From contig NZ_CP112880.1 of NCBI RefSeq assembly GCF_028747205.1, positions 6,138,001 through 6,202,000 of the forward strand: a stretch of DNA of 64,000 nt. The letters run 5' to 3'. A program made the position numbers and the translations under genes. Positions within the stretch are counted from its first letter, which is position 1. The number at the start of each line of letters is the position of its first letter. The notes beneath the pieces were generated by a model, which ran no database searches, was not told the DNA's origin, and was given only the letters and a program-made list of their open reading frames with translations. The DNA comes from Streptomyces sp. CA-278952. Its GTDB lineage: Bacteria > Actinomycetota > Actinomycetes > Streptomycetales > Streptomycetaceae. Shown here piece by piece: positions 7,520 to 18,704 of this stretch.

Positions 7520-9250
7520 ATGGCACGCAGATCCCTGTCTGTCGCGCTCGCCCTGGTGGCCGGCGCCGCCGCCCTCGTCGTCCCCACCGGATTCGGCGCC
7601 GCTGGCACCGCACAGGCCGCCGCCCCGGGCGACAAGGACGTCACCGCCGTGATGTTCGAGTGGAAGTTCGCCTCCATAGCCAAGGCCTGCACGGACACCC
7701 TCGGTCCGGCGGGCTACGGCTACGTCCAGGTCTCGCCGCCGCAGGAGCACATCCAGGGCGGCCAGTGGTGGACGTCCTACCAGCCCGTCAGCTACAGGAT
7801 CGCCGGCCGGCTCGGCGACCGGGCCGCCTTCTCCGCCATGGTGAACACGTGTCACTCGGCCGGGGTCAAGGTCATCGCCGACTCGGTCATCAACCACATG
7901 TCGGCGGGCAACGGCACCGGCACCGGAGGCTCCGCGTACTCCAAGTACGACTACCCGGGCATCTACTCCGGCGCCGACATGGACGACTGCCGGGCCCAGA
8001 TCAACAACTACAACGACCGGGGCAACGTCCAGAACTGCGAGCTGGTCGGCCTCGCCGACCTGGACACCGGCGAGGAGTACGTACGCGGCAGGATCGCCGG
8101 CTACCTCAACGACCTGCTCTCGCTCGGCGTCGACGGCTTCCGGATCGACGCCGCCAAGCACATGCCCGCCGGGGACCTCGCCAACATCAAGTCCCGGCTC
8201 ACCAACCCGAACGCCTACTGGAAGCACGAGGCGATCTTCGGGGCCGGTGAGGCCGTCTCGCCCTCCGAGTACCTGGGCAGCGGAGACGTCCAGGAGTTCC
8301 GGTACGGGCGGAGCCTCAAGCAGGTGTTCCTCAACGAGAACCTCGCCCACCTGAAGAACTTCGGCGAGGGCTGGGGCTTCATGGAGTCCGGCAAGTCCGC
8401 CGTCTTCGTCGACAACCACGACACCGAGCGCGGCGGCGACACCCTCAACTACAAGAACGGCTCCGCCTACACCCTGGCCAGCGTCTTCATGCTGGCCTAC
8501 CCCTATGGCTCCCCGGACGTCCACTCCGGCTACGAGTTCAGCAGCCATGACGCCGGACCGCCCAACGGCGGCCAGGTGAACTCCTGTTACAGCGACGGCT
8601 GGAAGTGCCAGCACGCCTGGCGCGAGATCTCCTCCATGGTCGGCTTCCGCAACACCGCGCGCGGCCAGGGAGTCACCAACTGGTGGGACAACGGCGGCGA
8701 CCAGATCGCCTTCGGCCGCGGGAACAAGGCGTACGTCGCCCTCAACCACGAGGGCTCCGCACTGACCCGGACCTTCCAGACCTCGCTGCCCGCCGGCGAC
8801 TACTGCGACGTCCAGTCCGGCAAGGGCGTCCAGGTCAACGGCTCCGGCCAGTTCACCGCCACCGTCCCGGCCGGCACCGCCGTCGCCCTGCACACCGGCG
8901 CCCGTACCTGCGGAGGAGGCGGCACGAACCCCGACCCGGACCCCGGCAACGGCACCTCCGGCGCCTCCTTCGGCGTCAACGCCACCACCCAGCCCGGCCA
9001 GAACATCCACGTCACCGGCGACCAGACCGCCCTCGGCAACTGGAACCCGGCGAGCGCGCCGAAGCTCGACCCGGCGGCGTACCCCGTGTGGAAGCTGGAC
9101 GTGAACCTGCCCGCCGGGACCACGTTCGCCTACAAGTACGTCCGCAAGGACGCGGGCGGCAACGTCACCTGGGAGAGCGGTGCCAACCGCACCGCCACCG
9201 TCCCGGCCTCCGGGAAGGTCACGCTGACCGCCGACGTCTGGCGCGGCTGA
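7520..9250 (+). CDS. aml: Secreted alpha-amylase with C-terminal starch-binding domain
   Basis: Endo-acting alpha-1,4-glucanase (GH13) secreted to degrade starch, 576 residues. The signal peptide covers about residues 1-33, with a basic start, a hydrophobic core and cleavage near AQAAAPG. Catalytic regions: DSVINH (Asp121), GFRIDAAKH with nucleophile Asp210, Glu237 in KHEAI and Asp301 in DNHD. A proline/glycine linker ([16 protein letters not shown]) leads to a CBM20 starch-binding domain over the last ~95 residues ([11 protein letters not shown]). The ribosome site AGGAGG at 7508-7513 is strong. The promoter and MalR-like operator lie upstream and a hairpin terminator follows. This is the classic Streptomyces alpha-amylase architecture. 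Confidence 0.95.
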   Translation: MARRSLSVALALVAGAAALVVPTGFGAAGTAQAAAPGDKDVTAVMFEWKFASIAKACTDTLGPAGYGYVQVSPPQEHIQGGQWWTSYQPVSYRIAGRLGDRAAFSAMVNTCHSAGVKVIADSVINHMSAGNGTGTGGSAYSKYDYPGIYSGADMDDCRAQINNYNDRGNVQNCELVGLADLDTGEEYVRGRIAGYLNDLLSLGVDGFRIDAAKHMPAGDLANIKSRLTNPNAYWKHEAIFGAGEAVSPSEYLGSGDVQEFRYGRSLKQVFLNENLAHLKNFGEGWGFMESGKSAVFVDNHDTERGGDTLNYKNGSAYTLASVFMLAYPYGSPDVHSGYEFSSHDAGPPNGGQVNSCYSDGWKCQHAWREISSMVGFRNTARGQGVTNWWDNGGDQIAFGRGNKAYVALNHEGSALTRTFQTSLPAGDYCDVQSGKGVQVNGSGQFTATVPAGTAVALHTGARTCGGGGTNPDPDPGNGTSGASFGVNATTQPGQNIHVTGDQTALGNWNPASAPKLDPAAYPVWKLDVNLPAGTTFAYKYVRKDAGGNVTWESGANRTATVPASGKVTLTADVWRG

Positions 9251-9264
9251 CATCCGAACCCCCA

Positions 9265-9293
9265 GCGGGCCGGTGGTACCGCCACCGGCCCGC
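9265..9293 (+). terminator. Terminator of the alpha-amylase gene
   Basis: Perfect 12-bp arms GCGGGCCGGTGG and CCACCGGCCCGC enclose a 5-nt loop, 14 bp after the amylase stop. A short CTTCCCCTT stretch follows. It separates the amylase from the pullulanase gene. Confidence 0.78.
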
Positions 9294-9301
9294 TTCCCCT
9301 T

Positions 9302-9345
9302 GAGCGACCCATCGCTCGACCCATCGCTCGGCCCATCGCCCGGCC
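9302..9345. repeat. Short 12-bp tandem repeat downstream of amylase
   Basis: Three full copies of GCTCGACCCATC-like units (9302-9313, 9314-9325, 9326-9337) and a partial fourth. They lie between the amylase terminator and the ribosome site of the pullulanase gene. Confidence 0.7.
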
Positions 9346-9386
9346 CCCCGTTCGACCTACCGATCAAGCCCTGAGGAGCACCCTCC

Positions 9387-12300
9387 GTGTCCCGAACCAT
9401 CCTCGGACGATGGGCGGTGGCCGCCCTGTGCGCGGCGCTGCTGCCCGTCGCCCCGGCGGCCACCGCCGCCGCGTCGCCCCGGCCGCCGGCACCGCCCTCG
9501 GACGCGAAACTCGCCCGTGAGGCGGACCGGCACGACCTCACGCGCGAGCAGTTCTACTTCGTGCTGCCCGACCGGTTCGCCAACGGCGACGCCTCCAACG
9601 ACCGGGGCGGGCTGACCGGATCGCGGCTGGAGCACGGCTACGACCCCACCGACAAGGGGTTCTACCAGGGCGGCGACCTCAAGGGCCTCACCCGGAAGCT
9701 CGACTACATCAAGGAGCTCGGCACCACCGCCATCTGGATGGCGCCGATCTTCAAGAACCGGCCCGTTCAGGGCACCGGCAAGGACGCCTCGGCCGGCTAC
9801 CACGGCTACTGGATCACCGACTTCACCCAGGTCGACCCTCACTTCGGCACCAACGCCGACCTGGAGCGGCTGATCGACAAGGCCCACGCCAAGGGCATGA
9901 AGGTCTTCTTCGACGTCATCACCAACCACACCGCCGACACCGTCGACTACGCGGAGAAGGCCTACGGCTACCAGCCCAAGGGCGCCTTCCCCTACCTCGA
10001 CGAGGACGGCCGCCCCTTCGACGACCGCGACGGCGTCGAAGAGGTCGACGAGGACTCCTTCCCGTACACCCCGGTGAAGACGCCCGGCACCGGCGAGAAG
10101 GTCCCCTCCTGGCTCAACGACCCGACCATGTACCACAACCGGGGCGACTCGACGTGGGCCGGCGAGTCCAACGAGTACGGCGACTTCTCCGGGCTCGACG
10201 ACCTGTGGACCGAGCGTCCCGAGGTCGTGAAGGGCATGGAGAAGATCTACGAGAAGTGGGTCCGCGACTTCGACATCGACGGCTTCCGCATCGACACGGT
10301 CAAACACGTCGACCTGGACTTCTGGACCCAGTGGGCCACCGCGCTGGACGCGTACGCCGCGAAGCGCGGCCGGGACGACTTCTTCATGTTCGGCGAGATC
10401 TACTCCGCCGACACCGAGGTGACCTCGCCGTACGTCACGCGGGGCCGCCTCGACTCCACGCTGGACTTCCCGTTCCAGGACGCCGCCCGGCAGTTCGCCT
10501 CCCAGGGCGCGCCCGCCGACCGGCTCGCCTCCGTGTACGGGAACGACTACCGCTACACCACGGACAAGGCCAACGCCTACGAGCAGGTCACCTTCCTCGG
10601 CAACCACGACATGGGCCGCATCGGGACCTTCCTGAAGCAGGACAACCCGAAGGCCGACGACGCCGAGCTGCTGAAGCGGGCCCGGCTCGCCAACGAGCTG
10701 ATGTTCCTCGGCCGCGGCAACCCGGTGATCTACTACGGCGACGAGCAGGGCTTCACCGGAGCCGGCGGCGACAAGGACTCCCGCCAGACGCTCTTCGCCT
10801 CGAAGACCGCCGACTACCTCGACGACGACCAGCTCGGCACCGACCGCACGCACGCCTCGGACGCGTACGACACGGAGCACCCGGTCTACCGCTCCATCGC
10901 CGCCCTCTCGGGGCTCACCAAGGCCCACCCGGCACTGCGCGACGGCACCCAGATCGAGCGGTTCGCGGAAGGCTCGGTGTACGCCACCTCGCGCATCGAC
11001 ACCGAGCGGCCCCACGAATACCTCGTCGCCTACAACAACGGCACGAGCCCGCGGGAGGTCCGGCTCGCCACCGAGACGGCCGGCATGAACTTCCGCACGC
11101 TGTACGGCGGTTCCGGTGTCGTCCGCAGCGGCGAGGACAAGAAGGTCACCGTCACCGTGCCCGCCCTCTCCAGCATCGTGCTGAAGGCGGACCGGGCCGT
11201 GGGCGCTCCCGCCGCCGAGCCCACGATCGCGCTGAAGGCCCCGGCCGCCGGCGCCACCGGCACCGTCGGGATCACCGCCGACGTGGACGGCGGACAGCTC
11301 AACCGGGTCGTCTTCGCCGCCCAGGTGGGCAACGGGAAGTGGAAGACGCTCGGTTCGGCCGACCACGCCCCGTACCAGGTCACCCAGTACCTCGACGGGA
11401 CCGTGAAGGCGGGAACGCCGCTGCGCTACAAGGCCGTCGTCGTCGACCGCACGGGCCGCACCTCCAGTGCCCTCGCCGCGACCACCGCCGGTCAGACCCC
11501 GCCGAAGCCGAAGCCCGTCGCCGTCGAGCGCGACCGGGCGGTCGTCCACTACCAGCGCCCCGACGGCGACTACGAGGGCTGGCAGCTGAAGTCCGGCGGC
11601 AAGACCGCCGAGTTCGTCGGGCGGGACGCCTACGGCGCGTTCGCCTGGATCGACCTGGAGGAGGGCGCCGACTCCGTCCCGTACACCGTCGAGAAGAACG
11701 GCACGGCCGACGGCCCGCAGCGGACTCTCGACCTCGGCGTGTCCGGTCAGGTCTGGATCGAGCAGGGCAAGGACGGACAGGCGGTCGAAGCCCCCGAGGC
11801 CCCGCCGCAGGACACCGGCAAGGCGGTCCTCAACTACCACCGCCCGGACGGGAACTACGACGGCTGGGGGCTGCACACCTGGGCCGGGGCCAAGGAGCCC
11901 ACCGACTGGTCCAAGCCGCTGATGCCGGTGAAGAAGGACGCCTACGGGGTCACCTTCGAGGTGCCGCTCGTGGACGGGGCCACCACCCTCAGCTACATCC
12001 TGCACAAGGGCGACGAGAAGGACCTGCCCACCGACCAGTCCCTGGACCTCGCCACCTACGGCCACGAGGTCTGGATGCTCGGCTCCAAGCCCGGCTACCT
12101 CCTCCCGCAGACCGGCGGCGGCGCGGCCCCCGACCTGTCGAAGGCCGAGGCGCAGTGGATCGACAAGGACACCGTCGTCTGGAAGGTGAAGGCCACCGAC
12201 GCCACCAGCCAGCAGCTCGTGTACGCGCCCGAGGGCGGCATCTCCGTCGTCGACGGGGCGCTCTCCGACGAGGGCCGGTGGTTGCGGCTCACCCGGTCCG

Positions 12301-14705
12301 CGCTGAGTGACGCGCAGAAGGCGAAGTACCCGCACCTCGAGGACTACCCGGCGTTCACCGTGGACGCCCGCGACCGGGACCGGGTCCGGGAATCCCTGCG
12401 CGGCCAGATCGTCGCCACCCAGCGCGCCGCCAACGGGGCCCTGCTCGCCGCCACCGGCGTACAGACCGCCGGCATCCTGGACGACCTGTACGGGAAGAAG
12501 GCGGCCTCCGCCGAACTCGGCCCGGTCTTCCGCCAGTCGACGCCCACACTCTCCGTATGGGCCCCCACCGCCCGGACCGTCTCGCTCGAACTCGACGGGC
12601 GTACCCACCCGATGAAGCGCGACGACCGCACCGGCGTCTGGTCGGTCACCGGGAAGAAGAGCTGGCGGGGCAAGCCCTACCGGTACGCCGTGACCGTCTG
12701 GGCCCCCACCGTCCAGAAGATGGTCACCAACAAGGTCACCGACCCCTACTCCACCGCCCTCACCGCCGACTCCGCCCGCAGCCTCGTCGTCGACCTCACC
12801 GACCCGAAGCTCGCCCCGCGCGGCTGGTCCGGTCTGAGGAAGCCCGCCGCGACCCCGCTGCGGGACGCCCAGATCCAGGAACTGCACGTCCGCGACTTCT
12901 CCGTCACGGACCGCACGGCGCGGCACCCCGGTGAGTACCTCGCCTTCACCGACACCCGCTCCCGGGGCATGAAGCACCTAAGGAAGCTCGCCGACTCCGG
13001 CACCAGCTACGTGCACCTGCTGCCCGTCTTCGACATCGGCACGATCCCGGAGAAGAAGAAGGACCAGCACAGGCCCGCCTGCGATCTCCACGTCTACGCC
13101 CCCGACTCCGAGGAGCAGCAGGCCTGCGTCGCCGAGGCCGCCGCCAAGGACGGCTTCAACTGGGGGTACGACCCGCTGCACTACACCGTCCCCGAGGGCT
13201 CCTACGCCTCCGACCCGGACGGCACCCGGCGCACGGTCGAGTTCCGGCAGATGGTGCAGGGCCTCAACCAGGCCGGACTGCGCACCGTCATGGACGTCGT
13301 CTACAACCACACCGTCGCCTCGGGGCAGGACGACAAGTCGGTCCTCGACAAGGTCGTGCCCGGCTACTACCAGCGGCTCCTGGAGGACGGCAGCGTCGCC
13401 ACCTCCACCTGCTGCGCCAACACCGCCCCCGAGAACACCATGATGGGCAAGCTCGTCGTCGACTCGATCGTCACCTGGGCCAAGGAGTACAAGGTCGACG
13501 GCTTCCGCTTCGACCTGATGGGCCACCACCCCAAGGACAACATCCTCGCCGTCCGCGCGGCGCTGGACGAGCTGACCCTCGCGAAGGACGGCGTCGACGG
13601 CAAGAAGATCATCCTGTACGGCGAGGGCTGGAACTTCGGCGAGATCGCGGACGACGCCCGCTTCGTCCAGGCCACCCAGAAGAACATGGCCGGCACCGGC
13701 ATCGCCACCTTCTCCGACCGGGCCCGCGACGCCGTGCGCGGCGGCGGCCCCTTCGACGAGGACCCCGGCGTCCAGGGCTTCGCCACCGGCCTCTACACCG
13801 ACCCCAACTCCTCCCCGGCCAACGGCACCCGCGCCGAGCAGAGGGCCCGGCTGCTGCACTACCAGGACCTGATCAAGGTCGGTCTCACCGGCAATCTCGC
13901 CGACTACACCTTCACCGACACCTCCGGCCGCACGGTCAAGGGCTCCGAGGTCGACTACAACGGGGCGCCCGCCGGATACGCGGCCGCACCCGGCGACGCC
14001 CTCGCCTACTCCGACGCCCACGACAACGAGACCCTCTTCGACACCCTCGCCTTCAAGCTCCCGGCCTCCTCCACGGCAGCCGAACGGGCCAGGGCCCAGG
14101 TGGTGGCCATGGCCGCCTCCGTCCTCTCCCAGGGGCCCTCGCTCTCCCAGGCCGGCACCGACCTGCTGCGCTCCAAGTCCCTGGACCGCAACTCCTACGA
14201 CAGCGGCGACTGGTTCAACGCCCTGCACTGGGACTGCCGCGACGGCAACGGCTTCGGCCGGGGTCTGCCGCCCGCCGCCGACAACCAGGACAAGTGGGCG
14301 TACGCGAAGCCGCTCCTGGCCGCCACCGGCACCATCGCGCCGAACTGCGCGCAGATCGACGGGGCCTCGGCCGCCTACCGCGACCTGCTCACCATCCGCT
14401 CCACCGAGAAGGAGTTCTCCCTGCGCACCGCCGGCCAGGTGCAGTCCGCCCTGTCCTTCCCGCTCTCCGGCACGGCCGAGACCCCGGGCGTGATCACCAT
14501 GCGCCTCGGTGAACTGGTCGTCGTCCTCAACGCCGCGCCGACCACCGCCGACCAGCGGCTCGCCGCCCCGGCGGGGAAGACGTACGCGCTGCACCCCGTC
14601 CAGGCCAAGGGGGCGGATCCTACGGTCAAACGAGCCAGGTACGACGGGAAATCGGCCACTTTCACCGTCCCGGGACGCACGGCGGCCGTCTTCACGCTGC
14701 GCTGA
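9387..14705 (+). CDS. Secreted bifunctional alpha-amylase/pullulanase
   Basis: Very large secreted amylopullulanase (1772 residues) that should cut both alpha-1,4 and alpha-1,6 links. GTG start with GAGGAG at 9373-9378; signal peptide about residues 1-30. The N-terminal GH13 barrel (about 40-600) has DVITNH (Asp176), GFRIDTVKH (Asp303), Glu337 and GNHD (Asp408). Two CBM41-like repeats follow near 715 and 815 (each with YxRPDGxYxGW). A CBM48-like region precedes a second GH13 barrel of pullulanase type, with MDVVYNHT (Asp1303), GFRFDLMGH (Asp1376), GEGWNF (Glu1413) and DAHDNETL (Asp1546). All eight catalytic positions are intact, so both halves should be active. The homologous S. coelicolor locus is annotated the same way. 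Confidence 0.93.
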   Translation: MSRTILGRWAVAALCAALLPVAPAATAAASPRPPAPPSDAKLAREADRHDLTREQFYFVLPDRFANGDASNDRGGLTGSRLEHGYDPTDKGFYQGGDLKGLTRKLDYIKELGTTAIWMAPIFKNRPVQGTGKDASAGYHGYWITDFTQVDPHFGTNADLERLIDKAHAKGMKVFFDVITNHTADTVDYAEKAYGYQPKGAFPYLDEDGRPFDDRDGVEEVDEDSFPYTPVKTPGTGEKVPSWLNDPTMYHNRGDSTWAGESNEYGDFSGLDDLWTERPEVVKGMEKIYEKWVRDFDIDGFRIDTVKHVDLDFWTQWATALDAYAAKRGRDDFFMFGEIYSADTEVTSPYVTRGRLDSTLDFPFQDAARQFASQGAPADRLASVYGNDYRYTTDKANAYEQVTFLGNHDMGRIGTFLKQDNPKADDAELLKRARLANELMFLGRGNPVIYYGDEQGFTGAGGDKDSRQTLFASKTADYLDDDQLGTDRTHASDAYDTEHPVYRSIAALSGLTKAHPALRDGTQIERFAEGSVYATSRIDTERPHEYLVAYNNGTSPREVRLATETAGMNFRTLYGGSGVVRSGEDKKVTVTVPALSSIVLKADRAVGAPAAEPTIALKAPAAGATGTVGITADVDGGQLNRVVFAAQVGNGKWKTLGSADHAPYQVTQYLDGTVKAGTPLRYKAVVVDRTGRTSSALAATTAGQTPPKPKPVAVERDRAVVHYQRPDGDYEGWQLKSGGKTAEFVGRDAYGAFAWIDLEEGADSVPYTVEKNGTADGPQRTLDLGVSGQVWIEQGKDGQAVEAPEAPPQDTGKAVLNYHRPDGNYDGWGLHTWAGAKEPTDWSKPLMPVKKDAYGVTFEVPLVDGATTLSYILHKGDEKDLPTDQSLDLATYGHEVWMLGSKPGYLLPQTGGGAAPDLSKAEAQWIDKDTVVWKVKATDATSQQLVYAPEGGISVVDGALSDEGRWLRLTRSALSDAQKAKYPHLEDYPAFTVDARDRDRVRESLRGQIVATQRAANGALLAATGVQTAGILDDLYGKKAASAELGPVFRQSTPTLSVWAPTARTVSLELDGRTHPMKRDDRTGVWSVTGKKSWRGKPYRYAVTVWAPTVQKMVTNKVTDPYSTALTADSARSLVVDLTDPKLAPRGWSGLRKPAATPLRDAQIQELHVRDFSVTDRTARHPGEYLAFTDTRSRGMKHLRKLADSGTSYVHLLPVFDIGTIPEKKKDQHRPACDLHVYAPDSEEQQACVAEAAAKDGFNWGYDPLHYTVPEGSYASDPDGTRRTVEFRQMVQGLNQAGLRTVMDVVYNHTVASGQDDKSVLDKVVPGYYQRLLEDGSVATSTCCANTAPENTMMGKLVVDSIVTWAKEYKVDGFRFDLMGHHPKDNILAVRAALDELTLAKDGVDGKKIILYGEGWNFGEIADDARFVQATQKNMAGTGIATFSDRARDAVRGGGPFDEDPGVQGFATGLYTDPNSSPANGTRAEQRARLLHYQDLIKVGLTGNLADYTFTDTSGRTVKGSEVDYNGAPAGYAAAPGDALAYSDAHDNETLFDTLAFKLPASSTAAERARAQVVAMAASVLSQGPSLSQAGTDLLRSKSLDRNSYDSGDWFNALHWDCRDGNGFGRGLPPAADNQDKWAYAKPLLAATGTIAPNCAQIDGASAAYRDLLTIRSTEKEFSLRTAGQVQSALSFPLSGTAETPGVITMRLGELVVVLNAAPTTADQRLAAPAGKTYALHPVQAKGADPTVKRARYDGKSATFTVPGRTAAVFTLR

Positions 14706-14769
14706 CCTCCGACAGCACTACGGTGACGGCAGACGTCGGCAAGGGAGCCGCCGCAGCCGTCCTGGTTCA

Positions 14770-14815
14770 CCGGGCCGGTCCCGCTCTCCCTCTCGGGGAG
14801 GCGGGACCGGCCCGG
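14770..14815 (+). terminator. Terminator of the pullulanase gene
   Basis: Perfect 15-bp arms CCGGGCCGGTCCCGC and GCGGGACCGGCCCGG with a 16-nt loop. It lies 65 bp after the pullulanase stop and marks the right end of the starch island. Confidence 0.8.
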
Positions 14816-14885
14816 TGTGCGCGGCAGGAGCCCCACCCGGGGCGGTCGGCTCGCCGGCGCACCCTGCCCCAGCGCCCGGACGGTG

Positions 14886-17114
14886 ATGATGACCAACGTG
14901 GGATACCTTCCCGACGAGACGAGCAGCTTCGTCGGGAGGCGGGCCGAACTGGCCCGGCTGGGAACCGCGTTGACCACCCGGCGGATGACCACCCTGATCG
15001 GCCCCGGCGGCGTCGGCAAGACCCGGCTCGCGCTCCGGGCCGCCCGCGCCGCCGCCGACCGCTACCCGGACGGCGCCTGGTGGGCCGACCTCTCCCCGCT
15101 CCCCGACGACAGGCTGCTGCTCCCCACCGTCTCGGACGCGGTCGGACTCGCCGACCACACCCTGCGGATGCCCGTCGAGGCGATCTGCGAATGGCTCGGC
15201 GACAAGTACCTCCTGCTGGTCCTCGACTCCGCCGAACACCTCCGAGCCGCCTGCTCCCATCTGCTGGCCGAGATCCTGACCACCTCGTCGGGCCTGACCG
15301 TCCTGGTCACCAGCAGGCAGCCGCTCGGCACCCGGGGCGAGTACGTCGTCGAGGTGCCGCCGCTCCCGGTCGACGGCGCGCCCGACGCCCTCCAGCTCTT
15401 CGCCGACCGGCTGCGCGCCACCGACCCCGGGGCCGGCCTGGACGACCCGGGCGACGAGGCGGCGGCCACCGAGATCTGCCGCCGTCTCGAAGGCATTCCG
15501 CTCGCCATCGAGCTGGCCGCCGCGGGCATCGGTCGGCACAGCGTGGCCCAGCTCGCCCACCGGATCGGCAGCCGCTTCGACGCCCGGAGCACCGGCTTCG
15601 GCGGGTCCGGCCGGGGCGGCGGCCTCGCCCTCGCCCCCGGCTTCCGAGCCCCCGGTTCCGGAGCCTCCGGTCTCGGAGCGCCCGGTCTCGGAGCGCCCGG
15701 CCCCGGCGCACCGGACGGGATCGGGGCGGACGGGGCCGGCGACAGCCCGGACACGGCCCGCCTCGACCTCCTCGCCGACGCGACGGTGTGGCCCCGCCGC
15801 CACCGCACCCTGCGCACCGCCATCGGCTGGTCACACGAGCTGTGCACCCCGCTGGAGCGCCTCCTGTGGGCCCGTCTCACCCCGCTGCGCACCGACTTCG
15901 ACGAGGAGGTCGCCCGCGAGGTCTGCGCGGGCGGCCCGCTCACCCCGGACGAGGTGGGCCGGGCGCTCCAGGGCCTCGTCGCCCAGTGTGTCGTCCAGCG
16001 CGACGGCGACCGCTACCGGATGCTCGACACCCTCCGCGAGTACGGCCGGATGTGGCTCACCGAGCTGGGCGAGGCCCGCGCCGCCGCCGACCGGCACGCG
16101 AGAAGCTTCCTCGGCCTCGCCCGCCGCGCCCACGACGGCTGGACCGGCCCGGACCAGGTGTCCTGGTACCACAAGGTGTCCGACACCCACCTCGACCTGT
16201 GCGCCGCCCTGGAGCACCTGCTCGTCCACGACGTCGGCGGGGCCCAGGAGATGGCGGGCCGGGTCGGCTTCTTCTGGGCCTGCTGCGGCCACCTCTCCGA
16301 GGCCCGGAGCTACGCCCGGCGCGCCCTGGACGCGGGCCCCGTCGACGGACCCCCGCGGACCAGGCTGCAATGGGTCCTCGGCGTCGCGGCCCTGCTCCAG
16401 GGCGACTTCGCGACCGCCGAGAAGCACGGCGCGCTCTGCACGGCCGGCGCGCTGTACGACCGGGACGACGAGGGCATGCTCGGCGCGGCCTACCTCTCGG
16501 GCCTCACCCAGCTGATGACCGGGGAGCCCGAGGCGGCGCTGGAAGCGGCCGGGCGGGTCCTGCGGATGACCGAGGGCGTGCCAGTGGACTCGGCCCACCG
16601 GCTGCGGTGCCACCTCATCACCGTCTTCGCGCTCACCGCGCTCGGCCGGCTCACCGAGTCCGAGGCGGCGGCCACCGCACTGCGCCGGGCCTGCGAACGC
16701 GGCGGCGAACACTGGACCCGCTCCTACGCGGACTACCAACTCGCCCTGATCGCCCTGCTCCAGGACCGCCCGGCCGCCTCCGCCGCGCACGCCCGGTCGA
16801 TGCTCGCGGGCAAGCACCGGCTCCGCGACAGCTTCGGCATCGCGCTGGGGCTGGACCTCCTGGCCGCCGCCATCGCCGCCCAGGGCGCGGGCGCGCAGGC
16901 CGCCCGGGTCTACGGCACCGGACACGCGTACTGGCGCATGGTCGGTCATCCCCAGCGCGGCACGCCCGAGCTGGGGCCGGTCCGCGAGAGGTGCGAGCTC
17001 CAGGCGCGGGCAGCCGTCGGCGACGAGGCCTACCAGCGCGCCTTCGAGCGCGGCCAGTCGGACAACGCGGAGGTCGGTCTCGCCGCCGCGCTCCGCACCG
17101 AGCTACAGCTCTGA
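14886..17114 (+). CDS. STAND/NB-ARC-type ATPase with helical repeats, no DNA-binding domain
   Basis: Protein of about 742 residues with a P-loop NTPase of the STAND class found in many Streptomyces LuxR/SARP-type regulators. The N-terminus reads SSFVGRRAELARL, then the Walker A GPGGVGKTRLA (about 36-46), Walker B LLLVLDSAEHL, and sensor VTSRQPLG. A low-complexity Gly/Ala/Pro insert with repeated GAPGLGAPGPGAP lies near residues 245-285. The C-terminal half is alpha-helical repeat. Relatives often end in a LuxR helix-turn-helix, but this one stops at AALRTELQL without it. Start: ATG 14886 or 14889, chosen because the conserved part begins at once; no clear ribosome site is seen. Function unknown, probably a signalling ATPase. 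Confidence 0.75.
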   Translation: MMTNVGYLPDETSSFVGRRAELARLGTALTTRRMTTLIGPGGVGKTRLALRAARAAADRYPDGAWWADLSPLPDDRLLLPTVSDAVGLADHTLRMPVEAICEWLGDKYLLLVLDSAEHLRAACSHLLAEILTTSSGLTVLVTSRQPLGTRGEYVVEVPPLPVDGAPDALQLFADRLRATDPGAGLDDPGDEAAATEICRRLEGIPLAIELAAAGIGRHSVAQLAHRIGSRFDARSTGFGGSGRGGGLALAPGFRAPGSGASGLGAPGLGAPGPGAPDGIGADGAGDSPDTARLDLLADATVWPRRHRTLRTAIGWSHELCTPLERLLWARLTPLRTDFDEEVAREVCAGGPLTPDEVGRALQGLVAQCVVQRDGDRYRMLDTLREYGRMWLTELGEARAAADRHARSFLGLARRAHDGWTGPDQVSWYHKVSDTHLDLCAALEHLLVHDVGGAQEMAGRVGFFWACCGHLSEARSYARRALDAGPVDGPPRTRLQWVLGVAALLQGDFATAEKHGALCTAGALYDRDDEGMLGAAYLSGLTQLMTGEPEAALEAAGRVLRMTEGVPVDSAHRLRCHLITVFALTALGRLTESEAAATALRRACERGGEHWTRSYADYQLALIALLQDRPAASAAHARSMLAGKHRLRDSFGIALGLDLLAAAIAAQGAGAQAARVYGTGHAYWRMVGHPQRGTPELGPVRERCELQARAAVGDEAYQRAFERGQSDNAEVGLAAALRTELQL

Positions 17115-17180
17115 CCCGGGCGCACGTGGGGACCGGTACACGGATGGAGCCCCGGGCTACCCACACCCGGACCATCTGGG

Positions 17181-17199
17181 TAAGGTTAGGCATACCTAA
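17181..17199. promoter_or_regulatory. Iron box (DmdR1-type) upstream of the DUF2470 gene
   Basis: TAAGGTTAGGCATACCTAA matches the Streptomyces iron-box consensus TTAGGTTAGGCTCACCTAA at 16 of 19 positions. It ends 41 bp before the downstream ATG. DmdR/DtxR repressors bind such boxes when iron is plentiful, so the gene that follows is predicted to be induced by iron limitation. Confidence 0.75.
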
Positions 17200-17240
17200 G
17201 TAGCCGCTTGGGTTCCGCTGACCCCTCCTGGAGAACTCGG

Positions 17241-17945
17241 ATGCGCCTTTCCCGCCCCCGCGCCACGCAGCCGACCCGCGCCGAGCGCGTCCGGTCGATC
17301 CTGACCGTCGCCCACTCCATGACGGTGGTCAGCGACGGACTGCACACCGAAATCCGCCGCCTCGACGGCACGGGCGCGATGGGCCACATCCACCTGCACG
17401 CCCCGAACGACGGCGGCCACGCGCCGAGCGCCGAACGCGTGCCGGCCCGCCTGGAGTTCACGGACATCGCCGCCACCCCCGTACGCGACCGGCTGCGCGC
17501 CCGCGTCACGGTCACCGGACTGCTCGCCGCCCCGTACGCCACCGACACCGAGCAGAGCACCTGCATGGAGTTCGGGCAGGCCGTCCTGGAGGACGCCGAG
17601 GGACGCACCTTCATCACCCTGGAGGAGCTCGAAGAGGTGGAGACCGACCCGATCGCCGCCTGCGAGGCGGGCATGCTCACCCATCTCGTGGACGACCACG
17701 CCGAACTCGTCCCGCTGCTCCTGCGCCTCGTCCACCCCCGCCCGGAGCGCGGCATGACACGGGCCGTGCCGCTGGCGATGGACCGCTTCGGGGTGACCCT
17801 GCGGCTCGAATACCCCAGCATCCACGAGGACGTGCGGCTGCCGTTCCCGCGCCCGGTCACCGAGATCGACCAGGCGGGCCCGCAGATCCACGCCCTGCTG
17901 GCCGCCGCCCGCCGCGTCTCCCACCGCAACGGCCTGCCGGCCTGA
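17241..17945 (+). CDS. DUF2470-domain protein, predicted iron-regulated
   Basis: Cytoplasmic protein of 234 residues. The ATG at 17241 is supported by GGAGAA at 17230-17235. The C-terminal third (ADDHAELVPLLLRLVHP-like stretch, then DRFGVTLRLEYP) resembles DUF2470, the domain attached to HugZ-type haem-degrading enzymes and to pyridoxamine-oxidase-like proteins. The N-terminal ~130 residues resemble the degenerate split-barrel half of this group. The iron box just upstream fits a role in haem or iron metabolism, but no catalytic residue can be named. It converges with the TetR gene, 15 bp away. Confidence 0.75.
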   Translation: MRLSRPRATQPTRAERVRSILTVAHSMTVVSDGLHTEIRRLDGTGAMGHIHLHAPNDGGHAPSAERVPARLEFTDIAATPVRDRLRARVTVTGLLAAPYATDTEQSTCMEFGQAVLEDAEGRTFITLEELEEVETDPIAACEAGMLTHLVDDHAELVPLLLRLVHPRPERGMTRAVPLAMDRFGVTLRLEYPSIHEDVRLPFPRPVTEIDQAGPQIHALLAAARRVSHRNGLPA

Positions 17946-17960
17946 GGGCTGTCCCGGGAA

Positions 17961-18704
17961 TCAGCGCGGCAGGCGCTGCGCGGGCACGACGGGCCCGGCG
18001 GGCACGTCCGGGGCGAGCGTGGAGAGCGCGGAGAGCCGGGCGAGCAGGTCACCGAACGGGCCGTCCGCCGGCTCCTGGGACAGTACCCGCAGCACGATGC
18101 CCGCCATCTCCTGGTCGTACGCCGCGCTGACCGCCGCGAGCGCCGCGAAGTCGTGCACCAGCTGCGTCTCCAGCTCGGCGCGCGGGATGCGCCGCCCGTC
18201 CAGCCAGATCAGCGCCGTCGACTCGGCGAGCGAGACCCAGGAGCGGACCACCAGCTCCAGCCGGGCCGGTGGTTCGGTCACTCCGAGGTGCGTGATGATC
18301 TGCTCGTACGCGGCCTGCCGCACCCCGTCGATCATGGCGTTCGCCGTCGAGGAACCGACCGCCGGCCCACCCCGCATCAGCGCCGAGAAGCCGGGGCCGT
18401 GCTCGTCGACGAAGTCGAAGAACCGCCCCATCACCCGGAGCAGCCGCGCGCCCAGGGGCCCCTCCGGGGGTTCCAGGAAGCGGGCCGCCAACTCGTCCGC
18501 GGCCCGCCGCAGCGCCGCCTCGTACAGGCTCTGCTTGCCGGGGAAGTAGTGGTACACCAGCGGACGGGAGATGCCCGCGGCCGCGGCGATCTCGTCGATC
18601 GACACGTCCTCGGGCGAGCGGCGGCTGAACAAGTCCAGCGCGACGCCGATGAGTTGCTGTCTGCGCTCGTCGACGCCCATCCTGCGCCGCACCCCGGTCG
18701 TCAT
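17961..18704 (-). CDS. TetR-family transcriptional regulator
   Basis: TetR repressor of 247 residues. The helix-turn-helix is typical: VSIDEIAAAAGISRPLVYHY followed by FPGKQSLYEAALRR (about residues 34-67). The C-terminal ligand domain is all-helical and unassigned. The ATG (complement 18702-18704) overlaps the stop of a short upstream TetR-like reading frame (ATGA). It is on the same strand as the reductase/diiron genes at 19248-21239 and may regulate them, as TetR genes next to such enzymes often do. Confidence 0.88.
   Translation of the reverse strand: MTTGVRRRMGVDERRQQLIGVALDLFSRRSPEDVSIDEIAAAAGISRPLVYHYFPGKQSLYEAALRRAADELAARFLEPPEGPLGARLLRVMGRFFDFVDEHGPGFSALMRGGPAVGSSTANAMIDGVRQAAYEQIITHLGVTEPPARLELVVRSWVSLAESTALIWLDGRRIPRAELETQLVHDFAALAAVSAAYDQEMAGIVLRVLSQEPADGPFGDLLARLSALSTLAPDVPAGPVVPAQRLPR

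Noticed and set aside
9357..12977. 1206-codon open frame on the minus strand opposite the pullulanase gene
   Set aside because: It is a mirror of the G+C-rich coding strand, rich in Gly/Val/Arg with no motif; the plus strand has intact catalytic motifs over the same bases.
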